32,562 nucleotides of DNA from Chryseobacterium gleum (GTDB lineage: Bacteria; Bacteroidota; Bacteroidia; Flavobacteriales; Schleiferiaceae): contig CAMCXO010000028.1 of the NCBI GenBank assembly GCA_945883565.1, forward strand, positions 1 through 32,562. Reading direction: 5' to 3'. The notes under the pieces are model-generated. The model was given only the letters and a program-made list of their open reading frames with translations, had not been told where the DNA came from and searched no databases. Each line of letters opens with the position of its first letter. The first letter of the stretch is position 1. This document shows, piece after piece, positions 7,089 to 15,221 of the stretch. The position numbers and the translations under genes are program-made.

Positions 7089-7637
7089 TTCAGTAGTTGG
7101 CTTATAAAGTTAGGTGATTTCAATAACAAAAAAAACACAAATCGATAACAGGCGATTGGCTCATTGGTGTTGACGAGCAGATTTGAAGCTGAGTATTCTT
7201 TTCAAACTTTCCAGCTAGTAGACAGCGTAGTGCTCCGAAGGCGCTAAAAGCTGATTGTGATGTTAAGAGGAAAGTAGAGGTTTTATTAAAGAAGTATGAC
7301 AGAAAAATGAGATTTGTTTGGCAACACCAATGACATGAACACATCATACGAAAGGAGCAATCTTATCTATCCATTTCGGAAAACAGCGTTAACCATCCGG
7401 CAAATGGCGGGGCGATAAATTTTATAAAGCCGTTGGAATAACGCAATAGATTGTGAACATGAATCTTCGCTTTAAATAATACTGATTTACTTCAAATAAT
7501 TAATTCGCTCACCTGTCAATTTACCTCCCCTTTAAATCCAAAGTGCTCCAAGCATTCAATCTAGATAAAGGCCTTTCGCACCCAAAATCCCTGAAACCTT
7601 TAAACGCTCCTCAAAGGCAATTTAAGCTCGGTTTTTA
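7089..7637. other. Intergenic region without recognised gene
   Basis: About 550 AT-rich bases lie between the TAC promoter and queA. Frames are short or of unlikely composition (a 75-codon minus frame at 7120-7347 is Cys/Phe/Ser-rich and matches nothing known). No RNA gene or complete promoter for queA was recognised. It may be decayed DNA at the right edge of the TAC insertion. Confidence 0.5.
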
Positions 7638-8867
7638 ATGCATATTTGGGCAATGAACACAGAGATGCCCAAGGCCTTGGTGGGCGATTTTGACTATAAT
7701 TTGCCGGCTGAGCGTATTGCCTTGCATCCTCCGGCTAAGCGCGGTGATTCTAAATTGCTGATATACCGCAATGGAGAAATGTTCGATGGCCATTTTGAAG
7801 GACTCCCTTCATTTCTTGAATCCAACACACTGATGTACTTCAACCACACCAAGGTGGTGCATGCGCGTCTTCTTTTTGAATACGCATCAAAACCCATTGA
7901 GGTATTTTGCATGCAAGCCGCGGGCGAGCATTCTTTGGCGCCCTGTTTAAACAATTGTTTTGAGGCTAGGGTAGAGGCTTTGGTTGGGGGGGCAAGGCGC
8001 TGGAAATCGGGAAAGTTGTTTTTGCAATGGCCTGTTGGAAACGAAACTTTAGAACTGCAAGCCGAAAAGCTTGGAGAACAAAATGGATTGTTTCTGATTG
8101 ATTTGAAATGGAATCTGCCCATTACTTTGGCCGATGTTCTCGGTTTGTTTGGACATGTGCCATTGCCACCATATCTTAAGCGTTTAGACGAACTGGAGGA
8201 TGTGGGACGCTATCAAACGGTGTATGCCCAAAGTTCGGGTTCGGTAGCGGCTCCAACGGCGGGATTGCACTTTACCCCCGAATTGCTTGACCTGTTAGAT
8301 GCCAAAGGGATAAAACGCAGAGCTTTGACTTTGCACGTAGGCGCCGGAACTTTTAAACCCATGCAAGGCGAATCGGCGGCCGAGCACTTGATGCATGCCG
8401 AAGAAATTATTCTGGATTTGGAAGAGTTAAAGGCCATTCAAAGCGCGGCAAGTGAGGGGATTTGTGCCGTAGGAACCACATCCCTGCGCACGCTCGAAAG
8501 TCTGTATTGGATGGGTTTGCGGTGTATAAACGAAGGGCACAACAGAGGGCCTTTGCCACAAAACTATCCGTATAAGGCCCAGCCACTTTGCAGTGTAAAC
8601 GAATCGTTAGAAGCCCTTTACCAATGGCATAAAGGGCAAGGCCATAACCAATTGCATTCTTTAACCCAGCTGTTTGTGGTGCCTGCTTATTCGTTTAAGT
8701 TAGTCAATAAACTCATAACCAATTTTCACCAGCCTAAAAGCACCTTGCTTATGTTAATTGCGGCTTTTATAGGCGACGACTGGCGTAAATTATACCAATA
8801 TGCCTTGGAAAATAATTACCGTTTTTTGAGTTATGGCGATGCCCAGCTATTACATTTGAAACCGTGA
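7638..8867 (+). CDS. queA: tRNA preQ1(34) S-adenosylmethionine ribosyltransferase-isomerase
   Basis: QueA transfers and isomerises the ribosyl group of S-adenosylmethionine onto preQ1 at the tRNA wobble base, giving epoxyqueuosine. Recognised segments include FDYNLPAERIALHPPAKR near the N-terminus, TLMYFNHTKVVHARL (about residues 67-81), APTAGLHFTPELL (about 209-221), LHVGAGTFKPM, GTTSLRTLES, and the C-terminal TNFHQPKSTLLMLIAAFIG. At about 400 residues it is longer than the ~350-residue enterobacterial form, as is usual in Bacteroidota. In-frame ATGs at 7653 and 7665 are equally possible starts; the conserved part begins after the last of them. The stop overlaps the next gene's GTG. Confidence 0.93.
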   Translation: MHIWAMNTEMPKALVGDFDYNLPAERIALHPPAKRGDSKLLIYRNGEMFDGHFEGLPSFLESNTLMYFNHTKVVHARLLFEYASKPIEVFCMQAAGEHSLAPCLNNCFEARVEALVGGARRWKSGKLFLQWPVGNETLELQAEKLGEQNGLFLIDLKWNLPITLADVLGLFGHVPLPPYLKRLDELEDVGRYQTVYAQSSGSVAAPTAGLHFTPELLDLLDAKGIKRRALTLHVGAGTFKPMQGESAAEHLMHAEEIILDLEELKAIQSAASEGICAVGTTSLRTLESLYWMGLRCINEGHNRGPLPQNYPYKAQPLCSVNESLEALYQWHKGQGHNQLHSLTQLFVVPAYSFKLVNKLITNFHQPKSTLLMLIAAFIGDDWRKLYQYALENNYRFLSYGDAQLLHLKP

Positions 8868-10018
8868 GAAAAGTTCGCCTCCTGTTTTTGTTCATTGCTT
8901 TGGGCCTTTGCAAATTGCTGGGGGCTCAAAGGCAGTTAATGGAAAACATTCACGCCAGTTTGGACCGCGAAGTAGAAGAGACTTCGGGATTGGCCCTAGA
9001 TTTGAAAGGGCGTTTGATTACGATAAACGATGGTGGGGCTGGGGCCATTTTGTATTTCCTGGATTCTCTTTCGGGAAAGGTGGTGCACCGGCAGTCTTTA
9101 ACCCATGCCGTTAATGTAGACTGGGAAGAATTGGCCATGGACGAAAAGGGGAATCTTTTTGTGGGCGATTTTGGCAACAATTTGAATATGCGCCGCGATT
9201 TGTGCATTTATAAGGTTCAGGCTTCCAATCTTGGGGCTAAAGCCGCAGAAGTGGAAAAGATTAACATTCGATACGCAGAACAGAAAGCCTTTCCCCCGCG
9301 TGACCTTAAACGCTGGCATTTTGATATGGAGGCCATGCTGGCCCATAACGACAGCTTATACCTTTTTAGTAAAAACCGCTCCAAACCCTTTAATGGTTAT
9401 ACCTACATCTATCGATTGCCTGCAAAAGCGGGCGATTATGTTCTGGAGCGGTTTGACAGTTTGTTTTTGGGCGATAGCTGGAATCAGGAATTTTGGGTAA
9501 CGGCTGCCGATTACGACAGAGCGCGCAAAAGGGTGGGACTATTGTCGTACCACCGCTTGTTTCTCATAGAAAATTGGTCGGGCGGGAAGTTTTCAAACAA
9601 GCCATTGCACTCTTACAGAACCCCAAATTTGCGACAGCGGGAAGCGGTTTTGTTTGATCGGAACACCATTTGGGTGAGCGAAGAAGGCGATTTTAGATAC
9701 CGCACCCATTTGTTGAAATTTGTTTTGGAAGCCGATACTTTGGTGGTTTTGAATCCTGTTTTTGAAGATGAACTGAGGTTAAAGGGGTTTGTTGGCGACA
9801 GTTGTTATTTGGCCTTCGAGCTATTTAATCAGTTGGGTATGCGAATAAAATCGGGCATGGACAAAAAAGCGGTGCATGGACGTTTTATGCAGCGGTACGA
9901 TTTTGCGGATGTGCCCCCCGGAAAATACGTTTTGCACTTAATGTGTGGAGAAGAAAAACGGGCATTTAGAATAGAAAAACCCCGCAAAACCAAAGGGGCA
10001 GATGGGCAAAAGCCTTGA
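8864..10018 (+). CDS. Secreted propeller-like protein of unknown function
   Basis: It starts with GTG overlapping the queA stop (GTGA), and that start gives a good signal peptide of about 22 residues (LLFLFIALGLCKLLGAQ). The mature part, 360 residues, begins EVEETSGLALDLKGRLITINDGGAGAILYFLD and continues with repeated strands such as VDWEELAMDEKGNLFVGDFGNN and HFDMEAMLAHNDSLYLFSKNR. This is the layout of an esterase-like-phytase or SdiA-regulated type beta-propeller. No T9SS sorting domain is visible at the C-terminus, which ends in a basic run. It is translationally coupled to queA but has no obvious role in queuosine synthesis. The fold is inferred; the function is unknown. Confidence 0.6.
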   Translation: MRKVRLLFLFIALGLCKLLGAQRQLMENIHASLDREVEETSGLALDLKGRLITINDGGAGAILYFLDSLSGKVVHRQSLTHAVNVDWEELAMDEKGNLFVGDFGNNLNMRRDLCIYKVQASNLGAKAAEVEKINIRYAEQKAFPPRDLKRWHFDMEAMLAHNDSLYLFSKNRSKPFNGYTYIYRLPAKAGDYVLERFDSLFLGDSWNQEFWVTAADYDRARKRVGLLSYHRLFLIENWSGGKFSNKPLHSYRTPNLRQREAVLFDRNTIWVSEEGDFRYRTHLLKFVLEADTLVVLNPVFEDELRLKGFVGDSCYLAFELFNQLGMRIKSGMDKKAVHGRFMQRYDFADVPPGKYVLHLMCGEEKRAFRIEKPRKTKGADGQKP

Positions 10019-10037
10019 AGACGCATTGTTTACAAGC

Positions 10038-10069
10038 TTGTGAAAAACCCTTAAAGCGGCCTACCTTTG
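10038..10069 (+). promoter_or_regulatory. Promoter for the TPR gene
   Basis: TTG at 10038 and TACCTTTG at 10062-10069 match the Bacteroidota -33/-7 consensus, with about 21 bp between the TTG triplet and the -7 box. Transcription would start near 10076, downstream of the longest possible frame start at 10067, which supports the ATG at 10118 as the real start. Confidence 0.65.
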
Positions 10070-10117
10070 CAGCCAATGGCCTTCGTACATTTCGAAGCGT
10101 CTATTAAATTACATTTT

Positions 10118-11515
10118 ATGTACGAGCGCGAAGATCCCGGACTGGAACCTTTAATCAGGCAGTTTGAAGAGATGATTTCCCGGGGCGAAGCGCGCTTCTT
10201 TGACGCAAACGAGTTTGAATTGATTTCAGACTTTTACTTCGACAACGGGAACCTTCAAAAAGCCATTTACGCGGCCGAACTGGCCGAAGAGCAACACCCT
10301 TATACACCGGTTTTTCCTTTAAAGCGGGCGCATTTTTTAACGGCTTACGACCAGGTGGACGAAGCCCTTAAAGCTTTGCGTAAAGCAGAAGAAATAGATC
10401 CGGGAAGCACTGAATTGCTTTTGGCAAGGGCGTCTATCTTTAGTCAAAAGGGTCAACACCAAAAGGCCATTAACCTTTTGAGACAAGCGCTAAGCGCGGT
10501 AGATTTTCAAGAAGAAGTGCTTTTAATGCTGGCCAACGAATATCAGTTTTTGGGCAACTACGAAATGGCTCTCAAACACTACAAAGAGGTTTTGAAATTG
10601 GCCCCGGACGATGATGTGGCGCTGTACAACTTATCGCTTTGCTACGATGTGCTTGATCAGGCCGACAAAGCCATTGAGTTTTTTGAAGCCTATTTAGATC
10701 GTGAGCCTTATATGGAGCAAGCCTGGTACCACCTAAGCCTGCTTTTTTCTAAAAAAGAATTTCACGACAAGGCACTTTGGGCCATAGAGTACGCTTTGTT
10801 AATAGACGAAGGCTTCACTGCAGCCTATTACGAAAAGGCCCGCATATTAGAGCGCCTAGGGCGCTATGCCGATGCGGCAAGCACGTATTTGGAAAGCTTT
10901 GAACACGATGAACCCAGTGGTTTTGGGTATTTTAAAATTGGCAATTGCTACAACGATCTCGACGATATTAAGAAGGCCATTCTGTACTACACCAAAGCGG
11001 TTCAAAACGATCCTGAACTGGACGAGGCCCATATGGAGCTGGCGCTTTTGTACGACGATGAAGGCAAGATGCATCAAGCTTTGTATCATGCCGAAATGGC
11101 ATCGAAACTGGACCCGGAGAATGCCGATTATTTGCTTTATAAAGCCGAAATTTATGCCCATGCGGGGCTTTTAGATGAGGCCATTGAGTACTTTAACGAT
11201 TTGCTGGATCTGGGTTTGAGTGCGCCTGAAATTTATTCGGAATATGCCGAAGTGCTTTTCGACATGGAAGAAGTAGAACAGGGCATGGACTTGCTTTACA
11301 AGGGCATTGAGTTAAACCCCGAAGATGTGGAATTGCGTTGCCGTTTGGGCGGATATTTATGGGCATTGAACGAATTTGACGAAGCCAGAATTTATCTTAA
11401 ACAGGCTTTAGACATTGACCCCAATTGCGGGCTGGTGTTTTTCGATCTCTTTCCCAAGTTTGAAAACGATTCCAAATTGCTTAACTTGCTAAAAGCCAAA
11501 GGCAGCTTGCGCTAA
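10118..11515 (+). CDS. Tetratricopeptide-repeat protein
   Basis: About 465 residues are made almost entirely of TPR helix pairs (roughly eleven). Examples are YDQVDEALKALRKAEEIDP, LGNYEMALKHYKEVLKLAP, LDDIKKAILYYTKAVQNDP and LNEFDEARIYLKQALDIDP. It is strongly acidic, has no signal peptide, and has no enzymatic domain. TPR proteins act as protein-binding scaffolds; the partner is unknown. An upstream TTG at 10067 is open but lies inside the predicted promoter, so the ATG at 10118 (MYEREDPGLEP) is preferred. The DUF368 gene follows by 6 bp, so the two are probably co-transcribed. Confidence 0.85.
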   Translation: MYEREDPGLEPLIRQFEEMISRGEARFFDANEFELISDFYFDNGNLQKAIYAAELAEEQHPYTPVFPLKRAHFLTAYDQVDEALKALRKAEEIDPGSTELLLARASIFSQKGQHQKAINLLRQALSAVDFQEEVLLMLANEYQFLGNYEMALKHYKEVLKLAPDDDVALYNLSLCYDVLDQADKAIEFFEAYLDREPYMEQAWYHLSLLFSKKEFHDKALWAIEYALLIDEGFTAAYYEKARILERLGRYADAASTYLESFEHDEPSGFGYFKIGNCYNDLDDIKKAILYYTKAVQNDPELDEAHMELALLYDDEGKMHQALYHAEMASKLDPENADYLLYKAEIYAHAGLLDEAIEYFNDLLDLGLSAPEIYSEYAEVLFDMEEVEQGMDLLYKGIELNPEDVELRCRLGGYLWALNEFDEARIYLKQALDIDPNCGLVFFDLFPKFENDSKLLNLLKAKGSLR

Positions 11516-11521
11516 TTATTT

Positions 11522-12448
11522 ATGAAAAACAACTTTTTGAATCGCTATTTGCCCTTGTACCTGCGAGGTATTGTCATGGGAGCGGCCGACATAGTGCCCG
11601 GGGTTTCGGGAGGTACCGTGGCCTTTATAACCGGCATTTACGAAGAGCTTATTGGTTCTTTAAAATCCATTGATGTTGAAGCGGCCAAAACGCTTTTCAC
11701 CAAAGGTCCAAAGGCATTTTGGGCACAGATCAATGGTAATTTTTTATTGGCCATTTTTGGCGGGGTGCTTACCAGTGTATTCAGCATGGTAAAGCTTATT
11801 CACTATTTGCTGCACGAACATCCGGTATTAATCTGGAGCTTCTTTTTTGGTCTAATTGTGGCCAGTGCGGTGCTTATAGCGTTTAAAATACCCAAATGGA
11901 GCTGGTCTACTTTCGGAATGTTATTGATTGGTGCCGGTATAGCTCTGTGGATAACTTTAAGTGGAACCGCTCAAACGCCGGATGGACTTTGGTTCGTGTT
12001 TTTGTCGGGGGCCATTGCCATTTGCGCCATGATTTTACCGGGCATTAGCGGCAGCTTTATTTTGTTGTTGATGCAGAAGTATGAGTTTATTACCGCTGCG
12101 GTTAAAGATTTGAACATCGTGGTGATTTTAACCTTTTTGGGTGGATGTGTTATAGGCTTGGTAAGCTTTTCCAAACTGTTGAGCTTTATGTTTAAGCGCT
12201 TCCACGATGCCACCATAGCCTTGATGACGGGCTTTATGCTGGGATCTTTAAATGTGGTTTGGCCTTGGAAAAAGGTAGTTGAAACCCGATTAGATTCTCA
12301 TGGTGAAGAAGTGCCCTTTCGATATGCCAGTCAGCTGCCCCAACACTTTGAAGGCGATGCCCAACTTTTTGCGGCCATTGCGGCTATGGTGGGGGGCTTT
12401 GTGTTGATTTGGTTTTTGGAAAAATTGGGAGAGAAGAAATCGGCCTAA
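11522..12448 (+). CDS. DUF368 polytopic membrane protein
   Basis: The 308-residue protein has the DUF368 signature near its N-terminus, LRGIVMGAADIVPGVSGGTVAFITGIYEELI, and a second internal copy of the motif, MILPGISGSFILLLMQKYEFI (about residues 165-185). This suggests an inverted-repeat transporter fold with about eight membrane segments. Some DUF368 members have been linked to translocation of polyprenyl phosphate lipid carrier across the membrane; that role is from family knowledge. It follows the TPR gene closely and precedes aroE by 9 bp. Confidence 0.85.
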   Translation: MKNNFLNRYLPLYLRGIVMGAADIVPGVSGGTVAFITGIYEELIGSLKSIDVEAAKTLFTKGPKAFWAQINGNFLLAIFGGVLTSVFSMVKLIHYLLHEHPVLIWSFFFGLIVASAVLIAFKIPKWSWSTFGMLLIGAGIALWITLSGTAQTPDGLWFVFLSGAIAICAMILPGISGSFILLLMQKYEFITAAVKDLNIVVILTFLGGCVIGLVSFSKLLSFMFKRFHDATIALMTGFMLGSLNVVWPWKKVVETRLDSHGEEVPFRYASQLPQHFEGDAQLFAAIAAMVGGFVLIWFLEKLGEKKSA

Positions 12449-12457
12449 TTCTTTAAG

Positions 12458-13195
12458 GTGATTTTAGAACTTGGACTTATTGGCTACCCTCTAACGCACA
12501 GCTTTTCACCCGCATTTTTTAAAGCGCTTTTTGAGCGCGAAGGCCTTAGCCAGCGCTATCGGTATCAAAGCTATCCACTCGAACACATAGGCCATTTTAA
12601 AACATGGGCAGAAGAAAACCGCTTGGTAGGTCTTAATGTAACCCATCCGTATAAGCGTGAGATTCTGTCTCATGTAGATGAATTGGATCCGCTTTGTGAG
12701 CAAATTGAAGCCGCCAACACCTTAGTGCTAACCCCCAAGGGTTGGAAAGCGTTTAATACCGATGTGGGAGGATTTGTTATGGCTTTAGAAGCCTTTTTAG
12801 GTGGCGATAAGCCTAAAGGGGCATTGGTTTTGGGTCAAGGTGGTGCCGCTTCAGCGGTCAAGGCGGGTTTAGATAGGTTGGGCATTCCACACCAATCCGT
12901 TGGCCGACGCCAAGCGCCTCTTTTATTCCAAGACATCGACGAAAAATGGCTCAGCAGCCACCCGCTTTTGGTGCATTGCACCCCCTTGGGCACTTTCCCT
13001 AATACAGAACAAGCCCCCCCCTTGCCTTACCACTTGCTAAATGAAAACCATTGGCTTTTTGATCTGGTTTACAATCCGGTAACAACTTTATTCATGAAAA
13101 AAGGGGCGGAAAAAGGCGCTAAAACCTGCAATGGAGACCCAATGTTAAGACATCAAGCCATGCTTTCTTGGGAGATTTGGCAAAAGCATCATTAA
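12458..13195 (+). CDS. aroE: Shikimate dehydrogenase
   Basis: AroE reduces 3-dehydroshikimate to shikimate with NADPH in aromatic amino acid synthesis. Key parts are all present: THSFSP (residues 13-18), NVTHPYK with catalytic Lys66, AANT (about 85-88), NTD with catalytic Asp102 followed by VGGF, the nucleotide-binding GQGGAASAV (about 128-136), and the C-terminal GDPMLRHQA. Lys66 and Asp102 are at the expected spacing. The length of 245 is a little short of the ~270 usual elsewhere, with a compact C-terminal domain. The start is GTG, 9 bp after the DUF368 stop. Confidence 0.93.
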   Translation: MILELGLIGYPLTHSFSPAFFKALFEREGLSQRYRYQSYPLEHIGHFKTWAEENRLVGLNVTHPYKREILSHVDELDPLCEQIEAANTLVLTPKGWKAFNTDVGGFVMALEAFLGGDKPKGALVLGQGGAASAVKAGLDRLGIPHQSVGRRQAPLLFQDIDEKWLSSHPLLVHCTPLGTFPNTEQAPPLPYHLLNENHWLFDLVYNPVTTLFMKKGAEKGAKTCNGDPMLRHQAMLSWEIWQKHH

Positions 13196-13212
13196 CAGAC
13201 CAATTGAACGGC

Positions 13213-13220
13213 TATTTTTG
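13213..13220 (+). promoter_or_regulatory. Candidate -7 element upstream of the DUF349 gene
   Basis: TATTTTTG matches TAnnTTTG and lies 27 bp before the ATG at 13247, in the 51-bp gap after aroE. No TTG is seen at the -33 distance, so this is weak. Confidence 0.35.
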
Positions 13221-13246
13221 CAACTCACTGGCCACAGAAAGGCATC

Positions 13247-15220
13247 ATGGAAGAACAGAACAAAATCACTACCAACAGCGTAGAAAACAAACCAGAAATG
13301 GTTGAACAATTAGAGGCAATGGACTTAAACCACCCAAGCGAGGAAAGCAACTCAGCCAACCCTTCGGAAACCATCGAAATGGCAACTCAACCGGAATCTC
13401 AACCGGAAACCGAGCCAACTGAGTTGGTAGAAACAGAAGCCACGGCTGAAGGGCCTACAGAAGAGGAAAAAGAATCTGTAGAATCGGATGAAAGCCACAG
13501 TCAGGAATTGCCCGACTTTCATGAAATGTCGACAGACGAGCTTTTGCTATTGGCCGAAAAAGTATTGACCGAAAAAGCCATTTCGGAGCTAAAGCCTTAT
13601 TTTGAAGGTATGAAAGCGGTGCTGGAGCCCCGTTTTGATGCCGATTATAAACAAGCCGAAGAACAGTTTCTGGAAGCCGGGGGGAATTCTATCGATTTCC
13701 GTTTCCATAACCCCAAACGCGATGCTTGGCGCAGCGTGCTTCAGCAGTACCGCGAAAACCGCAGGGCTTTTTACAAGCACCTTGAAAAAGACCTCAACCA
13801 AAATCTGGCCGCCAAGCGCAGTTTGATTGAAGAGCTAAGAATGCTCATTGACAATGGCGAAAACATGGGTTCGGCCTATCAGGAATTTAAGAACATTCAG
13901 GAACGCTTTAGGAGCATAGGACCCATTCCGAAAGAGCAAAGCGACGATGTGTGGCAATCGTTCCACCACCAGTGTGAGCGCTTTTACGATTTGCTTAAGA
14001 TTAACCGCGAATTGCGCGAGCTTGATTTTAAGAAAAACCTCGAGGCCAAATTGGAATTGGTGAGCAAAGTCGAAGCCTTGTTGGCCAAATCGTCCTTAAA
14101 AGAAGCCTTATCGGAGCTCGACAAATTGCATTTGGCCTGGAAGCGAATTGGTCCAGTTGAAGATGCCCAAAAAGAAGAAATTTGGCAGAAGTTTAGCGCT
14201 GTTACCAAAGCCATTCACGAACGCAGAAACGAGTACCTTCAAGAGCAAGTTGCCAAAAATGAGGCCCGTATTCAGCAAAAACGAGAGCTTCTTATTCAAT
14301 TGCAACAGTTTGCCACAGAAGGATTAAAATCAACCCCTGATTGGCAAAAGGCCGGAGCCGAGTTTGAAGCCATTTTCGAGAACTTTAAGAAATTAGGGCG
14401 TATTAACCACCCTGATAACGACTTGGTTTGGGAAGAAGCCAAACAGGCCCTTAAACAGTTCCAGCACCACCGAAACGAGTTTTACAAGCATATAAAAGCC
14501 GAGTTCAAAGAAAATCTTGATCGCAAGAAGGCCTTGCTGGAGAAAGCGCTGGAATTAAAAGACAGCGACGATTGGAAAGGCACGGCAGATAAACTCAAGC
14601 GCTTACAAGCCGATTGGAAAAAATCGGGCCCGGTTGGCAAACGCGAAGGCGACAAATTGTGGTTCGCATTTCGTGAGGCCTGTAACCATTTCTTTGACCG
14701 ATTGAAGAGTAAAAACAACGAAGCCAATCAAGCCCTTATTCAAAACTTAGAAGCCAAACAAGCTTTGGTTAAGGCCTTTGAAGAACAGCTTAACAGCGGT
14801 GAAAAGCCGGATAAAAAGGCTTTGAATGCCTTTATGAAAGCCTATCGTCAAATTGGTTACGTTCCTCAAGATGAAAGAGGCATAGATCAGACCTTCGACG
14901 ATTTGGTGAAAAAGGGATTCGATATGCTTAAAATAGACCGGCAGGAGGCTTCCAGAATGCAGTTTGAAAGCCGTTTGGAAGAACTTGGTCACGACGATAC
15001 GGCTCTTGACCGCGAAAAGCAGTTTTTGTTGAAGCAATTGGAAGAGGCCAAAAAAGAGCTGTTGCAATTGGAGAACAACATACAGTTTTTCAAGTTTTCT
15101 AAGCCTAACAACCCTATGCTGGCAGAGATTAACCGAAACATCGAACACCAGCAAGAACGCATTGTCGAACTCAAGAACCGAATGAAACTGCTCAAACAAA
15201 CCGCAGCAGAAAAATCATAA
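13247..15220 (+). CDS. DUF349 repeat protein
   Basis: The 657-residue protein has an acidic, Glu/Ser/Thr/Pro-rich first ~95 residues, then about five helical DUF349 repeats. Each has a Trp followed by a Phe-rich helix, for example DAWRSVLQQYRENRRAFYKHL, DVWQSFHHQCERFYDLL, EIWQKFSAVTKAIHERR, LVWEEAKQALKQFQHHRNEFY and KLWFAFREACNHFFDRL. A coiled coil follows at the C-terminus (about residues 585-655). DUF349 proteins of this type are widespread in Bacteroidota and their role is not established. The uvrB ATG comes 1 bp after its stop, so the two are probably translated from one message; this need not mean a shared function. Confidence 0.85.
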   Translation: MEEQNKITTNSVENKPEMVEQLEAMDLNHPSEESNSANPSETIEMATQPESQPETEPTELVETEATAEGPTEEEKESVESDESHSQELPDFHEMSTDELLLLAEKVLTEKAISELKPYFEGMKAVLEPRFDADYKQAEEQFLEAGGNSIDFRFHNPKRDAWRSVLQQYRENRRAFYKHLEKDLNQNLAAKRSLIEELRMLIDNGENMGSAYQEFKNIQERFRSIGPIPKEQSDDVWQSFHHQCERFYDLLKINRELRELDFKKNLEAKLELVSKVEALLAKSSLKEALSELDKLHLAWKRIGPVEDAQKEEIWQKFSAVTKAIHERRNEYLQEQVAKNEARIQQKRELLIQLQQFATEGLKSTPDWQKAGAEFEAIFENFKKLGRINHPDNDLVWEEAKQALKQFQHHRNEFYKHIKAEFKENLDRKKALLEKALELKDSDDWKGTADKLKRLQADWKKSGPVGKREGDKLWFAFREACNHFFDRLKSKNNEANQALIQNLEAKQALVKAFEEQLNSGEKPDKKALNAFMKAYRQIGYVPQDERGIDQTFDDLVKKGFDMLKIDRQEASRMQFESRLEELGHDDTALDREKQFLLKQLEEAKKELLQLENNIQFFKFSKPNNPMLAEINRNIEHQQERIVELKNRMKLLKQTAAEKS

Positions 15221-15221
15221 C

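Noticed and set aside
7120-7347. 75-codon open frame on the minus strand
   Set aside because: Cys/Phe/Ser-rich text with no family resemblance, no promoter and no neighbour support.
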